The position numbers and the translations under genes are program-made. Under the pieces are notes generated by a model. It was not told the DNA's origin. It made no database searches and saw nothing but the letters and a program-made list of their open reading frames with translations. A DNA stretch of 64,000 nt, from NCBI GenBank assembly GCA_037447605.1, contig CM074813.1, positions 2,345,930 to 2,409,929 of the forward strand, given 5' to 3'. This stretch comes from Zygnema circumcarinatum. Lineage: Eukaryota; Streptophyta; Zygnematophyceae; Zygnematales; Zygnemataceae. Every line of letters begins with the position of its first letter. Within the stretch, counting starts at the first letter, position 1. Positions 1 through 13,100 of this stretch are shown here, in pieces.

Positions 1-3000
1 ATTTTCTCAAACTCCGACGCCACAAAGGAGTGCTGCCCGAGGGAGGAGGCCAGTAAAGCCCATGCTTCCATTGCACTCTCCGCACTGCAAAAGAGAGCTC
101 TCATCTTTTCACTGCTATCAACTGAAGCCCTCTCCTCCTCCTCCTCCTCGCATCTCTCCTTCTTCTCCTCCCTCTCCTTCAAAGCCCCCTCCATGGATAC
201 CCCTCCTGCACCTTCAAACTGCTCGAGTTCACCCTCCCTCTCTTTCCTCCCTCCAGCTCCTAACAAAGCCCACGATCCCAAAAGAGACTCTGTCTGCCGG
301 AATATGGACACACTTAAGGCTGACGGAGATATTGATGTACCATTATCTCCTCCTTCAACATGGGTGTCAGCCTCTCCCTCTACAGCCCCCTCATCTCTCC
401 TCTCCTTTCTCTCCTCCCTCTGTCTACCATCACTGCTCGACCAAACCCTCCCATTGCCTTCTCCAGAAGGCTCCTCCACTCCTCCCACAGTTGGTTTGGC
501 CAGACCTGCCCTCACTAATATCTCAGATTTCCTTCTCTCCCCTTCCTTCCTAAGACCCCCTATCAACTCCTCCAAGCCCTGCTTCCAGAATCCTCCCTTC
601 ACAGCCTCTCTCCCTCCCTCTACTCCCTTCATTTCCGCCACAACCCCAACTCCTAACTCCCTACCAACCCCACTTTCCTTATAGTATTCCGTGCTGCCAT
701 ATCCTTTTTTGTCCTTTTCTGGGGCCAACCATCCCGCAGCCTGTAGAGCCTCTCTTGCGACATCTATAGGGCTAATGACCAAATTGCTTTCCTGCTTTTG
801 CTTCTGCTCAGAAGATTCCGGACTCTTCTCATCGTCATTCGTTGGACCTTTTCCGGACTTCTCTTCTTTCTTCCCTTCAACAATCTCCTGACTACGAATC
901 TCAGAGACAGTTGATTCTAAGGGCTGCGATTGAAAGCCTTGAATGGCAGATTGAACGAAATCAGAAGCTGAGATTGTTGGGGTGCCCATAATAGACTGGA
1001 GAAGTTTCTCCGGAGCCATTACTTTGAGAGCATCTCCAGCAAGAATGTCCTTTATTGTGGGTAATCGCCACTTTGCTTCCTCACTTCTGATTGCTGCGAA
1101 GCTGCGGTACTGCACCTGTGGAAGGTCAAAATAAAAAGGAACTTGCCTTTTTAGCCTGACCAGAATGTGGCCAAACATATAACCAATTGCCCGCAATGCA
1201 GCATTGTTGATCAATTCCTTACCTCCAAAAACACGGTTCCACCTCCTCCCGGACCGGTCAATTGAATTTCCAACTCATGCCTCTCCCCTGCCCCTCCCAT
1301 TCCACTTCCGGATCAACATTTAACCTTCCAGCAATAAATGAACTTCATCACTCCGGAAGCTGTCTGAACTAAGCTCAAGGGAAAAATATGAATATACAAA
1401 GTGTTGCGCGATTGCAGAACTGTCTTAAGAATGGAATCCTTCAGAAATCATTGCAGCTTCATGGGCTCGGATTCTCTTGCAAGCAGGCCAAAGTCTCCAA
1501 AGACTTGACGCTTAATCTGACACAAATTTAGCTTTCCTTCTCACAGCAAAACCCATTAGCGATGGCTCACCATCGCAGAAATTCTCCAATCGGATGCTCC
1601 CATTGCCCAACCTCCTTGGCGCTGCGATGAGATTGGCATCCCAAGCGGCCACCTGACACTTCAACTCCATTAGTTTTCCGATGAGAAAGTAAATGGTCTT
1701 CATTCTCACATGTTCCTGCCCTTATCCAAAACCAAAGAAGAACAGGCAAAGATTGTCGAGTATAGCATTTGACTTAGATTATATCACTTTTGAGCCTGTG
1801 AGAGGGTCCCATTCGCTTCTTTCCTTCTTCAGGAATGGGCTCTTTCTAGCTCACCTTGAGAACAGGCCATGGAGGGCCTCCCAGCGGTACTATTACCTCT
1901 TCATTCCATTGTGGATTCAGGGACCTATCCATCCCGCAAACGCTAAAGTGATCCATGAAAACTCACAACAGATTGTTTCTCAAGTTCAAAATCCTTGCAA
2001 CAGATCGACGTATGTGCGCTGGTAAGACAGCAGATATGAAAACATGGACGAGAAAGCCTAAACAGAGACCTAAACACAAGATTGTGCAAGCTTGTGCATG
2101 TCCACTTTTAGTTCGTCCATTTTCCCCGCTTGACAAAAACCCGTGAAAGCTAGTTCAGCACGACATAGTTCATGCTAAACTGAACGATTTGAGACATTCT
2201 TTCTTAGGATCCCAAGAAAACTGCGACGACCGTATCAGAAAAAGCTTTCCTTGTGAGAAGAGGGATAACTAAGGCCCTTCATGAGGAAGCAGCAGTATTA
2301 GCATTCAAGGTCATGAAGGCCTTAGCTCGTCCTTTAGGGTTTTTAGGGTTGAGAGGAAGGAGGAGAAGCTGAGATGCACATACCCCCATATTGTGCGCGT
2401 TCGAGCAACTGTCTCCCCAACATTTACACTCACGTAGGGGTCGCTGCTTCCCTGGTCATCATCATCCCGATCACCTCATGTGGCTCTTAATTCTCTTCAT
2501 GGCTGATAAGACATTCAAGGCCCTATTGCAGCTCTACATCTTTGCTACGCAAGTTATAGGAGTTTTCACGAAGGTTAAAACCTCCGCACTCACATGTTAC
2601 AGGAGCTACTTAGTTAGGGCCCGTGGCCTAGTACAACTGCATAGAAGTGAGTATGGCATGCGATCGACATCCTTAATATTGTGAAACTTTTGAAATTGCG
2701 AACTAGTGTAACTTGAGTCGCCATGTTCAGACATTGACTAGAGCCCGAGAATTAAGGGTTAGCGCCGTAGGGCAGCATCGGTGAAAAGACAGCTGAAAAC
2801 TTGGAATGGAGAAACGTCAAGATTATACCACTTCTAACTCGCCGTGTCGCTTGGTAGTATTCAAAAGGGGTGAGATTAAGCGTAGAACAGCGAAATTCTC
2901 TCACCTAAATACTTCCTGAGGTTTCCCATTTCCTTCCCAATCGTTGCACATGGTAACTAGCCTAAGTGATGGCTCACCCAGAGATCCACCGCAGGAAAAT

Positions 3001-4396
3001 TGTTCCCTTTCACCACCTTCACTTGCAGGTGTCCACTGTAAATCTCCTCCACGAATTGTCTGGTAAGATAAGCAGATCGACTCGGTGTAAAGCTTGTTAG
3101 TCCTCGATTATTTTAAAGAAACTTCTGTTCCTCAGTAAAGGTGGAGCGCAAAAATCACTTAGGCATCCGATGGAAGATCAAAATTTAAGTGAAACGAAAA
3201 AGAATGTAGAAATATAGTTCTGTAGGGGTTGCAACGAATCAGAACAAACAAGAAGGTTCATAAAGCGGTGAAAGGAGGCCAAGTTTGGATTAACTGTGAA
3301 AGGTAGAGAGTTTCACATCCGCCAGCATCCTTCGCTTTATACAAGCCATCCTTCTGCAGCCATCACAACCTGTTCCAAGGTATGAAGCCATATAGAATGT
3401 ACTAAGGCAGAAAGAATAAAATCTTTCCGAAGCTCTCAGAATAGTTACAATGCAAAGTGCTCAGTATTGAAAGACGCCATTCGTCTTCGCCCTTACACGC
3501 ACTTGGAATGTAAGAGCATTCAAATCGGGCAATAAGGCCACTTAATGAGTGCTAGTATAGCCATTGATCCCTTGTTCCGGCATGGCAGCTCAGTGGCTCA
3601 ACACCAAGCGACGGTTGACATAAGGTGTCTAAAAGCACAAAAAATCGCTACATATCTTCAAGTTGAACTCGTTGTAAATGCTTCATGAAGCTTTTTGTAG
3701 TGAATGGAAGCAACATACGATGGTAATGGGTTTTGCATGGTCATACGGAAATTGGACCTTTTCAAAAACTTCGAAAAAGTAATTACGAGCAAGCAAACCT
3801 GACTTATGTCGGCATTGAAAGCCGAATTAATAACAAAGTTTATTGATGAAGTAGCTCTGAGGTTCAATGTCTCAAGTGTGCTGATTCGACGAGTTAAGTG
3901 AAGTCGTAAGGGGGAATTGTGAGCTTGGTTTTGCCTTCGTAGTCAGCATACGGCTCATATGCGTGACTGCTACTTGATAGATTAGAGAAAATGTTTTGTA
4001 TTTTTTGCAATGAGCTCGCACCTTAGGTGTATTGTACGATTCGAAAGCAAATCCAGCCATGATAACGGCCACATTGATATCAAACTGAAAGCCAGTCCTC
4101 CCCTCCGCCCCTGCTTCTCCCTCATCTTCAAGCTCTAAAGCATCTGCGCGTGCAGTTGCATGCATTATTTTCGCATCTATCATGCATCCTCGAGAAATCT
4201 CGGACAATTCCCTCCCTACCCTTCTCCTGCACGGCCATGTGCGACGGAAGTGCAAACGCATGCAAAGTGAGTGTGCCGCGGAAAACCGAATAGAGACGGA
4301 AGAAGAAGAAGGAAAAACTGACACCCGAGGTGCGGTCATAAGAGCGGAACATGATACCGAAGTTTGCATCTGTGCAGCACGGCAGCTAGCAGCCAT
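1..4396 (-). CDS. C2-domain class-3 lipase (plastid-type), 5' part, runs off the left edge
   Basis: Spliced gene, exons in order 4396-4022, 3353-3295, 3059-2978, 2451-2384, 1924-1855, 1658-1571, 1287-1223, 1115-1 (open at the edge). All phases join and give about 640 residues. Residues 1-60 are basic and Ser/Ala-rich like a transit peptide. A conserved FAFESYNTPK segment follows. A C2 domain spans exons 3-7: the first strand has HLQVKVVKGNNFPAVDLW, then GSSDPYV, NPQWNEE and AWDANL. A long acidic/basic linker follows, and the visible part ends in MRALFCSAESAMEAWALLA, the segment just before the alpha/beta-hydrolase core. This order resembles Arabidopsis At4g13550-type putative triacylglycerol lipases (recalled, not searched). 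The catalytic Ser-Asp-His part is outside the window. The ATG at 4396 is chosen because the frame is closed upstream and the transit-like leader starts there. Enzymatic activity on plastid lipids is inferred. Confidence 0.86.
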
Positions 4397-4966
4397 GGCG
4401 CCGGAGAGGGGGAGCAGGAAGGCCGGAGGGGCCCGGCCACGGCCAAGAGAGGAAACGAGTATCGAACGCAGTTCGACGGCTTGCGATACACCTATGCTTC
4501 GCGATATATCGATACGGGGGTGTGACGATAATATCGGCCACTATGTGCACGGATATCGACTCCTAGTGGCGATACGTTCACATGCTGAGAACGGGTTGCT
4601 TCCTACTTCCTCTCCTTGTTCCCACAACAATTTGAGAGTCCACAGTCGAGGTTGGTCTCGCATTGAGGGCTTGAAAGTGCCTGCTGTGGAGTGCTTCTGC
4701 ATGCATTCACAAACTCCAGGCGTTGACACCATTTCAGTGACATTGACATGCTTGTTTCAATCCGGAGTATGCGTCATTACTCATGTCCCCTTTTCCTGCC
4801 CACAATGCGCCAGTAACAGGAGCATATGCTCCACATACAACAGAGGGGCAGTCGACTGTTCCGATGACATTGAAGCACAGGTAAAGGAACGCGAGATCAT
4901 GTAGAGTTGTATGTGCTCTTCCTATGGTAATTGCAACTTAAGGGATGATCCACCAGGGGACACAAA

Positions 4967-6772
4967 CTAGACAGCAAACGCTGTTTGCAGGGTTGAAGCG
5001 ACATGTGAAGCCACTGTCTGCGTTGCGAATTGTTGAATTTGCTTCTTGGCATCTGCATTTTTAATAAAGAGGAAACGCAAGTCAGTTCAAACACCAGATG
5101 GCAGATGAAATGCCTATAGGCGAGTGCCCTTGCCTTCTAGTTCGAGGGTGGGGCAAACAGCGTTTGCCCAGCAAACGCTGCAAACGTTTGCAGCGTTTTT
5201 TTTCGTTGTGGTGAAATGTCTTTGGGCATTTCAATATTCAGAATCTCAACTAGCTCTTGTATCCCAGCCAGCTAGGCTGCACCACGACTTGCATGCCATC
5301 CAGACAAGCAAGCAAATTATTGAGAGCTCACATGCTCAAACATTTATGAAGTTTCTCTATATCTCTCCCTGCTTCATTATCACTCAATTCGCAGAGAGGA
5401 TGCCGTTGTCGAGTGTTTAGAAAAATTGACGCTGTGAAGTGTAAAGTGTGCTGTGTGAAGTGTGCTAAAGAGTGTGTTCACAGTTGCGTACTAGCACACA
5501 CACACTCCAGGACTGCCGCTTATTGACCAACCACTGTTTGATGGATGAAGGATAAGGTGGGGAGTGTGTCACCTGATCGACACTTCGTGAAGCCATAGAT
5601 GTTGGAAGTGCCTAGCACTACCGCAACAGCGACAATGAGCAAGTAATTCCACGTTTCAAAGTTGAAACGGATGATGGCGAAAATGCCTAGGAGGAACCAC
5701 ACTGCTGGCTGCAAAACACAACACCCAATTTTCCAGCCAAACACAACAGCTTGAAATATGAGCAACCTCATTTGACCATTTCCCCAAACGCACAGTTGGC
5801 ACTATCTCTTATCGAAGGTAACGTCAGTCATGGGCGCTGATTGCAAGGGCAAGAGTCTATCCATAAGCTTTCATACTTATGGAGAGACACTTCAAAACAA
5901 TTCAGCAGGGCTTCGGTCAATCGGTATCACCAACTCAATACAACAAAACACAGGAACTGCATTAAAACAATACATTGACCTGCTTCAAATGGAGTAACAT
6001 TATTTCAGGCATTAGTGTCAGCTCCCGTTAAAGCCATTCAACCGTTCTAGCAGGACATCATTGACCATGATAATCTTACACAAAATCTAATCTTATTTAA
6101 TCTTATCTTATCTTAATCGTTTTGCTACAGCAGAGTTGGGCATGCAAGGGAGAATAGAATCCAAACTTACTGTCAAGTAAAGGGTCCACCAAAATAGCCA
6201 GGAATCTGGCTTACTGAGGCGTTCAAGCTCCTGCAACATGGAGCAGGAAATTGCAAGTGAGTTATGTCACCTGATATCAGTCACTCATAAATCCGAATGA
6301 TGAACGAAAACAAAGGCCTTCTCATGATAAGTCAATGCTCGCTCATGCACACTCATGAACAAGATAACAAATAGAAAACAAAAGGTATAAAAATAGTACT
6401 ATGACAATCTAGGGAAAAGACAAATGAAGAGTCGCACTTACAGATGGATCCAACGATTCAAATCTCCATATATTCTCTCCAGCTTCGTCAGTCTCATTCC
6501 ACCATCTCAATCCCACCAGGATGCGACCACTAACATTTTTTACCACCCAAAAATCAAAGGCGATGAACGTGACACAAATGACAAAGTGGACAATGAAACC
6601 AGCGCTTGTAATCCAGCCGAAAATGTAGAAAAGCAGGGCAGCAACCTACCCTCCAAGACATCCAAGCAATGGCAAGGTGTCAAAACATCACTCGAGCATT
6701 ACAAAAAAGGTGAACCACTAACATTACTGAGGCCGCTGCTTCGCTTCTAAAATTGGCGATTCGAACTTTCAT
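4967..6772 (-). CDS. ECH: ECHIDNA / TVP23-family trans-Golgi membrane protein
   Basis: Five exons: 6772-6728, 6645-6442, 6230-6171, 5708-5573, 5052-4967; 176 aa, close to the roughly 186 aa of plant ECHIDNA. The signature DFWVVKNVSGRILVGLRWWN lies at residues 46-65, SWLFWWTLY at 93-101, a hydrophobic pair of segments at about 104-142, then GFTKC and a C-terminal AKKQIQQFATQTVASHVAS. About four membrane segments are predicted by eye. The family acts at the trans-Golgi network in secretion of cell-wall polysaccharides and vacuolar trafficking (established for Arabidopsis ECH with YIP4). The first exon is the least certain: its 15 residues do not align well with the usual N-terminus (NYANP...), so a different upstream first exon is possible. 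All other junctions are phase-consistent. It shares its strand with the lipase downstream, with about 570 bp between its stop and the lipase ATG. Confidence 0.9.
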
Positions 6773-8318
6773 GCAAAGTAACAAAGTTCCTGTGACCACG
6801 TCAGGCAGTTGCATTCTCAGAAACCCTCGAATCAGTTGCATAGGAGTTCCCATGACGAAAAAAAAAATGCAGATCTTGCTTCTGCATTAAAACCTAAACT
6901 TATAAACGGACGCTCTTTCTGTTAAGAATAACCTGAGAAGACAATCATCCAGCCGTCTTAAACTCAACATTTGAGGTTTCAGATGGATATTTTTCCAGCA
7001 AATTTCATTGATGAAGCGATAACCTCAGAATATTTTTCTGGCAATCTATTTCTGGCTATTGTCGGGATTCTCGGACGACTTTCTAGTCTTCGGAGACTGA
7101 ATAACGATGTGTACCTTGAAAAATAAATGGAAAAACACGAGCTTTGGATGTGCATAGGCGTCTTGATCAGCCTGCATTGCGCAGAAGAATGCAACATTGC
7201 GTCGGAGTCGGCAACATGGTTCAAACTTTGAGATTCAGACAAAAAGCAAACGAAGCAAAATGAGAAAAGAAGATGCTCATGGAACACTGCTTCATGCACG
7301 ATCAGCATCAGAGCGTCCTGCAGGCGCACCATAACGGCGGAGCAGGAACGATTTGGCGGAGAAACGCTGGCGAGTAGAGCAGGGGGTGTCGTTCAAAGAT
7401 GTTGTTTTCTAACAACCAGAACCAGTCAACTGAAAAAGAAAAGTGTGCGTAATGCGAAGCTTGGGAGGGAAACACGCCTCCTCCGCACGAGAGTCGCAGA
7501 CCTAAAGTAGAGCAGCTGGGGACGCGTTGAGCAGAAACAGCCATGGCGAAAGCCCAGGCTGCAACCTGACTGCCCGTTCACATGGCCCTGTTGCCGTTAC
7601 AGTTCTTGCGGGTACCATGTTCCATGTCGTGATTCGGTGACTGTATGCATGCTAAATTGCTTAGTACTCGCCAAGAAAAAAATAAAAAATAAAAAAAAAT
7701 AAAGTTCTTCGTGTTCCCCATGCTGCTTTTGTCCATGTATCATTTGATGGCCTCGATGCCACATCCACTCTCCACGTGGCCAATTTTGTATAGAAAAAGT
7801 TGTGACATTGATCTCACGATGGCGATGACAAGCGGTTTTTTTTTTGAAAAGCGCATTTGGACAAGCGCCGCGTGCTTATCTGACGAAGAAACTTGCTCAT
7901 CTTCGCCAGGAAGCAGAGTTACGCCGACAGCTTTATTTTTTCGCATTTTATAGGTCATTGGTGACCTGTTCTGAATGATTCTACATATTGCACTTTTCCA
8001 TGTATAATTGAGGGCGTTGCCACATGAGATCAATGCCAATCCACACTTTCCTTTCAAGGTGACACAACGATGATCTTTGCTCCACTTTCCGCACCTTTTG
8101 CTGTCCAAACAACCTGCGTGGGACAGCTTTTATAGCTGTGCTCCTGGACGTCGAATGAGGGCTCCAAGTGGGAAAAAAAAACAAGCATGGGCGTTGGTGG
8201 AGATGACTAGAACTAGCTCAGATTCATGGCTCCTTGCTATTTGGCGTCAAGACCATAGATCGCTTTACTCGTAGCCCAAGCAGACTAGCCCTAGCTTCTC
8301 ATCTATCGCACTACATGT
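6773..8318. other. intergenic stretch, no gene recognised
   Basis: Lies between the ECHIDNA start and the stop of the plastid NFU-like gene, both on the minus strand. It contains an A-rich run near 7676-7703 and short open frames on both strands with no recognisable domain. It should hold the ECHIDNA promoter (higher coordinates side of 6772) and possibly an unrecognised non-coding or alternative first exon. Confidence 0.5.
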
Positions 8319-10176
8319 TTAGAAGTTGCTGGGACTGTCGGACAACTGTGCAGCATCTTCGATGTCCACCTCCAAAATCTCCTGCAGATGTGACATTTTG
8401 ATAAGGATCAACAATCTACAAGGGCAAAACCAGATACAGGCACCTTCTATAATCTTCAAAATCGCTTGGCATTAAGGCAATGATACGACACAAGGAAAAA
8501 GACATCAAATTTTCCACCTCACTAATTCCCAAAGCAATAAAGCATGGACATGTGATGGTAACCAAAGACATGCACTGAGTGCATTTGAAGCAGACAGTGC
8601 AGCTTTCCTTTTGAAAGTCAAGGACCTCATATTGGCACTCACAGGAATTCGTTTTTGTAAGTAATTGGCAAGGCGAGCCAACACCATGGAACGCTCATGC
8701 CAAAAACGGCCCCTTAACCGCAGCTTCACAAACGGCCCATCCAAATCTGCTAACTCAGCAACACCTGCAGGTGCAAAAGGATACTCTTCGATTGAGGTTT
8801 GGAAGGGCAGAACAGGGCACTGAAACACAACGAAAGCTCATAGAACGTAGGAACCCTTTCCATGTTAAATTGCAAGGGGCGAATACTTTCAGCGCTCTCT
8901 TCACAGACAAGGGAGCAACAATCAGTTAGGAAACTTCTCAGTGTGCAAGTTATTATTTTTGACTACATATGATCGAGCCTTAACAGCTCTTGGCACATGC
9001 TGGCAGTTAACATACTTTCAAGACAGTCTACTTCCCTTCGAAACCAGAAAGTTGTAATAGGGTAAGCGACTCGGATAGAGCAGTAGGTCCTCCGTTAGTT
9101 GTTCAAAGGAAAGTGATACATCAGAAACCGTGATTTTCTTCCACATGGGGCACTCATATATCATCTGACCGAATGGCTGACGATGGAAAATGGTGAATAA
9201 CAAATAACCCCTTCAAGCCAGTCTTGACACTGACCAATTGGCCTTTACTTTTTGGAGGACATAGGCATCACAATGACTTAGCATTTTTTGCACGAGGTCG
9301 TTACTAGTTTGTCCTTGCACATTCACCAAGAAAAAGTCACTAATAAAATACGCAGAGCAGTAATTAGACAATTTCATTTGGTAGTATACAATACTACGAT
9401 TTGGAATTGTTCAAACAAAAACCTTGTCGATAACCTAAACTGTTTTGAAACTGATAGCCTCATTTGACATGGTTCTAGGACATGGCAAAAACAAGCATAG
9501 ACGAACAAGCTGCATTGTACACTATATGCATTAAAAAGAGCACAGCGAAGACGACCAGAAACGAAAGAGAAATAAACTGTGGAAGCACGTGAAAGAATCA
9601 AGAACATCCCTAGTCATTCTTTTAAAAGGTGGCAGCAGTACCTGCGCACCAGTAATGCCCACAGTCTCGTCAAAAAGTTGAAGTAGCTGCAACAGAAAGA
9701 TAGTAATTAAAGCAAGTGAGACATGGATTTTTCAGAAAAGGCCATACCGTGGCTGACTCATCCAGTCCTCGCTTCCCATTCAAATGAAGGACAGACATTC
9801 ATACGTGAAAGTAAAATGGACATACATGAGCGACATAAAGCATGGCCCCTGCATATTCATTGCTCACCTCAGTGCGAGCATCCTCCAGGACCAGTTCAAT
9901 GTTCTCTTCAGTGAGATCCAGGGGCTCTTCAAAGGACACACTTTCTGCAGAGACGAACAGTGGTTTTCTCTCCTTCGAAGGTAGTGTACTAGAAACGCCC
10001 TTTAAACGGAATACACGACTGGGAACCAATCTACTTCCGCTGGATGAGAGACATCCCCTGAAGATGACTTCCGGAGCAGCAATTTGCGGCCCTTTAGAAG
10101 AAAATACAGATGGCCGGCGGAGTGAAGAGCTCACTACTGCCGCCATGGGCAGGGCGAACGAGCCCGCCATGGCCAT
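8319..10176 (-). CDS. conserved small plastid protein with NifU-C-terminal-like domain
   Basis: Four exons: 10176-9868, 9686-9650, 8764-8643, 8381-8319; 176 aa and phase-consistent. Residues 1 to about 65 are rich in Ser, Arg and Ala with few acids, typical of a chloroplast transit peptide. The mature part reads LTEENIELVLEDARTE, LLQLFDETVGITG, VAELADLDGPFVKLRLRG, RFWHERSMVLARLANYLQKR and IPEILEVDIEDA. This is the pattern of a conserved cyanobacteria/plastid family related to the NFU (NifU C-terminal) fold. The CxxC iron-sulfur scaffold motif of true NFU proteins is not seen, so a scaffold role should not be assumed. The donor of exon 2 is placed at ACT-G|GTGCGC because only that choice keeps ITGVAEL and the reading frame. 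Exact family name not recalled with certainty. Confidence 0.78.
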
Positions 10177-13100
10177 GGCTGCTACGCCTTCCCTGTACTC
10201 CAGCCTCTGCGTCCAGAGTCCAGGCGCAGCAGCAGGGAGCTTGCGTTAGGGCTAAGCTCAGGTGCTTAGCCCTCCAATGATCCAAGTTTGACCAAAACTG
10301 AAAAGGCGTGCCTGCTGCCGTGCCCCAAGTCGAAAAGCTATTTCTCGACGCCGCATCGACCGGGTACAAACGGGGTAAAGGCGAAGCGGATCTTGCAGCG
10401 ACGTTCAGGGCGATCCAGCAGCGGGGGCGGGCGGGCGCCGAACCTCTGCCGAGCCTCCAGGCCCGGGCAGGAATTCAAACCAGTCGTTGACCGGTCAGCG
10501 CAGCGTGGCGCGCAACGGCCGGTCGGTTCCATGCGCAGTTTGTGCCGCGATCCACGCTGAGGGCGCCACGTGTGGCGGTGGCGCCAGCCTGTCGCCAGCC
10601 CAAAGGGCGGCCGGACGGCGTCGGTGTCGGCGCCTGACAGCTGTCCGCCGACGGGCGGCAGGCCGTTCCGCACATGGAGCCGGCGTGTCAGACGGAACGG
10701 CGCGCGCATGGAACGTGCGCGGTCTCGGCCGTCACCCCTAACCTCCCCCATCGCGTAGGCCGGCGTAGGGCCGCTCAGGCAGCGCCCGCTGGCGGAGGCC
10801 GCCCCGCGTAATGGAAGTGCGGGCCCAGGAATTATGAGGGGGGCGGGGGGCCGCAGCCCTGACTGCTAGGGCGGGCTAGCTAGGGCTGGGGCTACGACTC
10901 CAACTTTGGACGGGGGCCGCCCATCAATGCAGGGCGCCCACCGTACATTACTCGTACGAATAACGTACGAATGCCAGCGAGGCGGGCCCTGGCATGTGGG
11001 TCCGGGGCGGGGCAGCGCAGGTTTGACGGGGTGCAGGCCTGACACGCCTGCGGCCGTACTGCCGCACGGTGCACTACTGTACGCGACGCGCGATTCGTAC
11101 GCGGGCCCATTAAGCCGGGCGGGGCGCCAGGATCGCCGTACGCTGGACCCGACGGTCCCAGCCGCGCTACGTCCCTCGCCGCCGGTTCACGCACGCAAAC
11201 GATTCCGGGCCGCACGGACGCTCCGCCGGGCACTTTTTGGAGCTGCCCGGGTCAGCACTAGCGAGCTACGAAAAGGTATGGTAAAATCTTTCCAGCCAAT
11301 CAGACGATGGAAACGTCAAATATATAAGCATGATTTGGACACGCTGGCAATTAGGAGCAAACTATTGGCTGATATTCGTAAAATTCAAGCTGTTTCAAGA
11401 ATCTTTTTGACTTTTTCGGTTTTGAAACGAAGTTTTATCCTGCCCGAGCCGCGACTACCCCCTATTTTCCAACCCCCCAAAAATCGTCCTTACGAGCGGC
11501 CGTTCGTCCAGCGCGCCCGTCCGTACGGCCCGTCCCAATCACGCGTCATCCTTAGCTGCGGTCCTTTCCTGGCGGCCGTATACTTCCCACATGCGGAAGA
11601 CGCATCTACGCCCGCCACATGTCCGAATTTCGTCGTTTTGCGCCCTTTCAGGATCTACAGATCGTGATCAGATCTTAATTGTACGGCCCCTCCAATCACA
11701 GGCTGGGAGATTCGCTGGAAGAATAATGCCGTCCAGCTCACGAGCGTACGAATTCGTACAGTTCGTACGTGGAGGGATCTCGCGTGCAGCGATATTGTCG
11801 GTAGAGTCGCTTCCTGGGCGGTGGGGCCCGCGCAACGGAACGGCCCAGCCCGCACATGGAACGCCTCCCGCGCCCGGCCCCGGCACCGGCCCTGGCCCTG
11901 GCTCTGCAGCGGCGGCCTCCCTCCCTCTCCCTTCGCTCGCCCTCTCCCACTCTCAGGCTCCCGCGCCCTCCCCCGCTCCCTCTCCCTCTCTCCTACCTCA
12001 CCGCGGCCGCCCTCAGCAGACGTCCTCCGATACGTTCTCGCAGGTTTTAGGTTTCGATTTTTTTTTGAGGCAGCGTCTGCTTGTCTGTGTCCCACTCTTT
12101 CCGGCCGTGAGTTCAGCTGGAGAGGCTTTTGCAGCGGCGCGTATTGCAGGAGCTCCTACACAGGGCTGAGTTCAGAGGGGTGAGGGAGGAGAGCGTGGCG
12201 TCATGCTCTGAGATCAGAGACTGCAGCAGTTTCTCTGCTTGAGCTTCTCTCGGAGAGGGCCTCTTTCTCTGGTAGGCTTACTCGTCATTCCCTCTCCCTC
12301 CTGCATTCCCTACCTCCCACCAGTTATTTTGAAGGGCTTGCCATCTTCTTCCAAGTCTGCTACTCTCGGCATTGCTCTCCCGGCAACGGGAGTCCAATGC
12401 CGCTCGAGCCACGTGACAAAGGGAGACGTAGGCCTTGTTCTTTTGCGTGCAACTGCGCTGTTAGGGTTTCCCTTTGAAGCTGCTTCTTTTAGAAGATTGC
12501 AGAGCTGCCCTGAGGAGCGCGCGACATTAGGTTTTTTCATTTTGCCGCCAAATTTTCTCCGGATGGCTGTGTTTTCTTGAACTGCATCGAGCAGGAACCC
12601 TAGTTTTCTTCACACTGATAGGGAATGTGTAGTAGCAAGCGGACTCTCGCATGCTTGGAAGGGGTCAGAGACGAGATAGGATTTCAGTTTCACTTGGATG
12701 CGGCGCTGCTTGTGCCACTCCATTGGGATGGTGGGGTGGTAAGAGGTGCGGATAGGAAGTAGAGTTGGTGAGAGGCAGGGAGGAGGGAGGAGCGTTGAAA
12801 TAATGAAAGTTGTGGATGGTGTAGATCTGAAGGCTTGCAAGAACTGTTCATGGGGAATAGGGCCTCTGCGCTGCAGAGTACCATCTTCGGGGATAAGCGG
12901 GGGCTAAGGGAGAGGGGCTTCTGTGGACCACTGAGAGGTGGTAGGGAGGCGTTGGAAGTCCGGGGAGGGAGGAGGGTAACAGAGAGGGAAGGTGGAGGGA
13001 GAGGAGTGGAAGGAGGGAGAGAGGGAACGAGCGGCAGGGAGAGGATAAGAGCGGAAAAAGGGAGGCGGGAAGGGAAGTGAAAATGGAACGGGAGGAAGAG

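Noticed and set aside
62-891. Ser/Pro-rich open frames on the plus strand
   Set aside because: They are antisense to a continuous minus-strand exon of the C2-lipase, which carries conserved family segments and runs open to the window edge.
2330-2352. Telomere-like TTTAGGG units
   Set aside because: Only two imperfect units within a lipase intron; at most a telobox-like word, not a telomere.
4182-4904. 240-codon plus-strand frame
   Set aside because: It overlaps the first exon of the lipase on the opposite strand and the intergenic spacer, has no recognisable domain and odd composition.
7740-8108. 122-codon minus-strand frame between ECHIDNA and the NFU-like gene
   Set aside because: No domain, no splice context and it crosses homopolymer runs; treated as chance.
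10288-12183. Many overlapping frames in the GC-rich region
   Set aside because: High GC removes stop codons on both strands; composition is Arg/Ala/Pro-rich with no domain.
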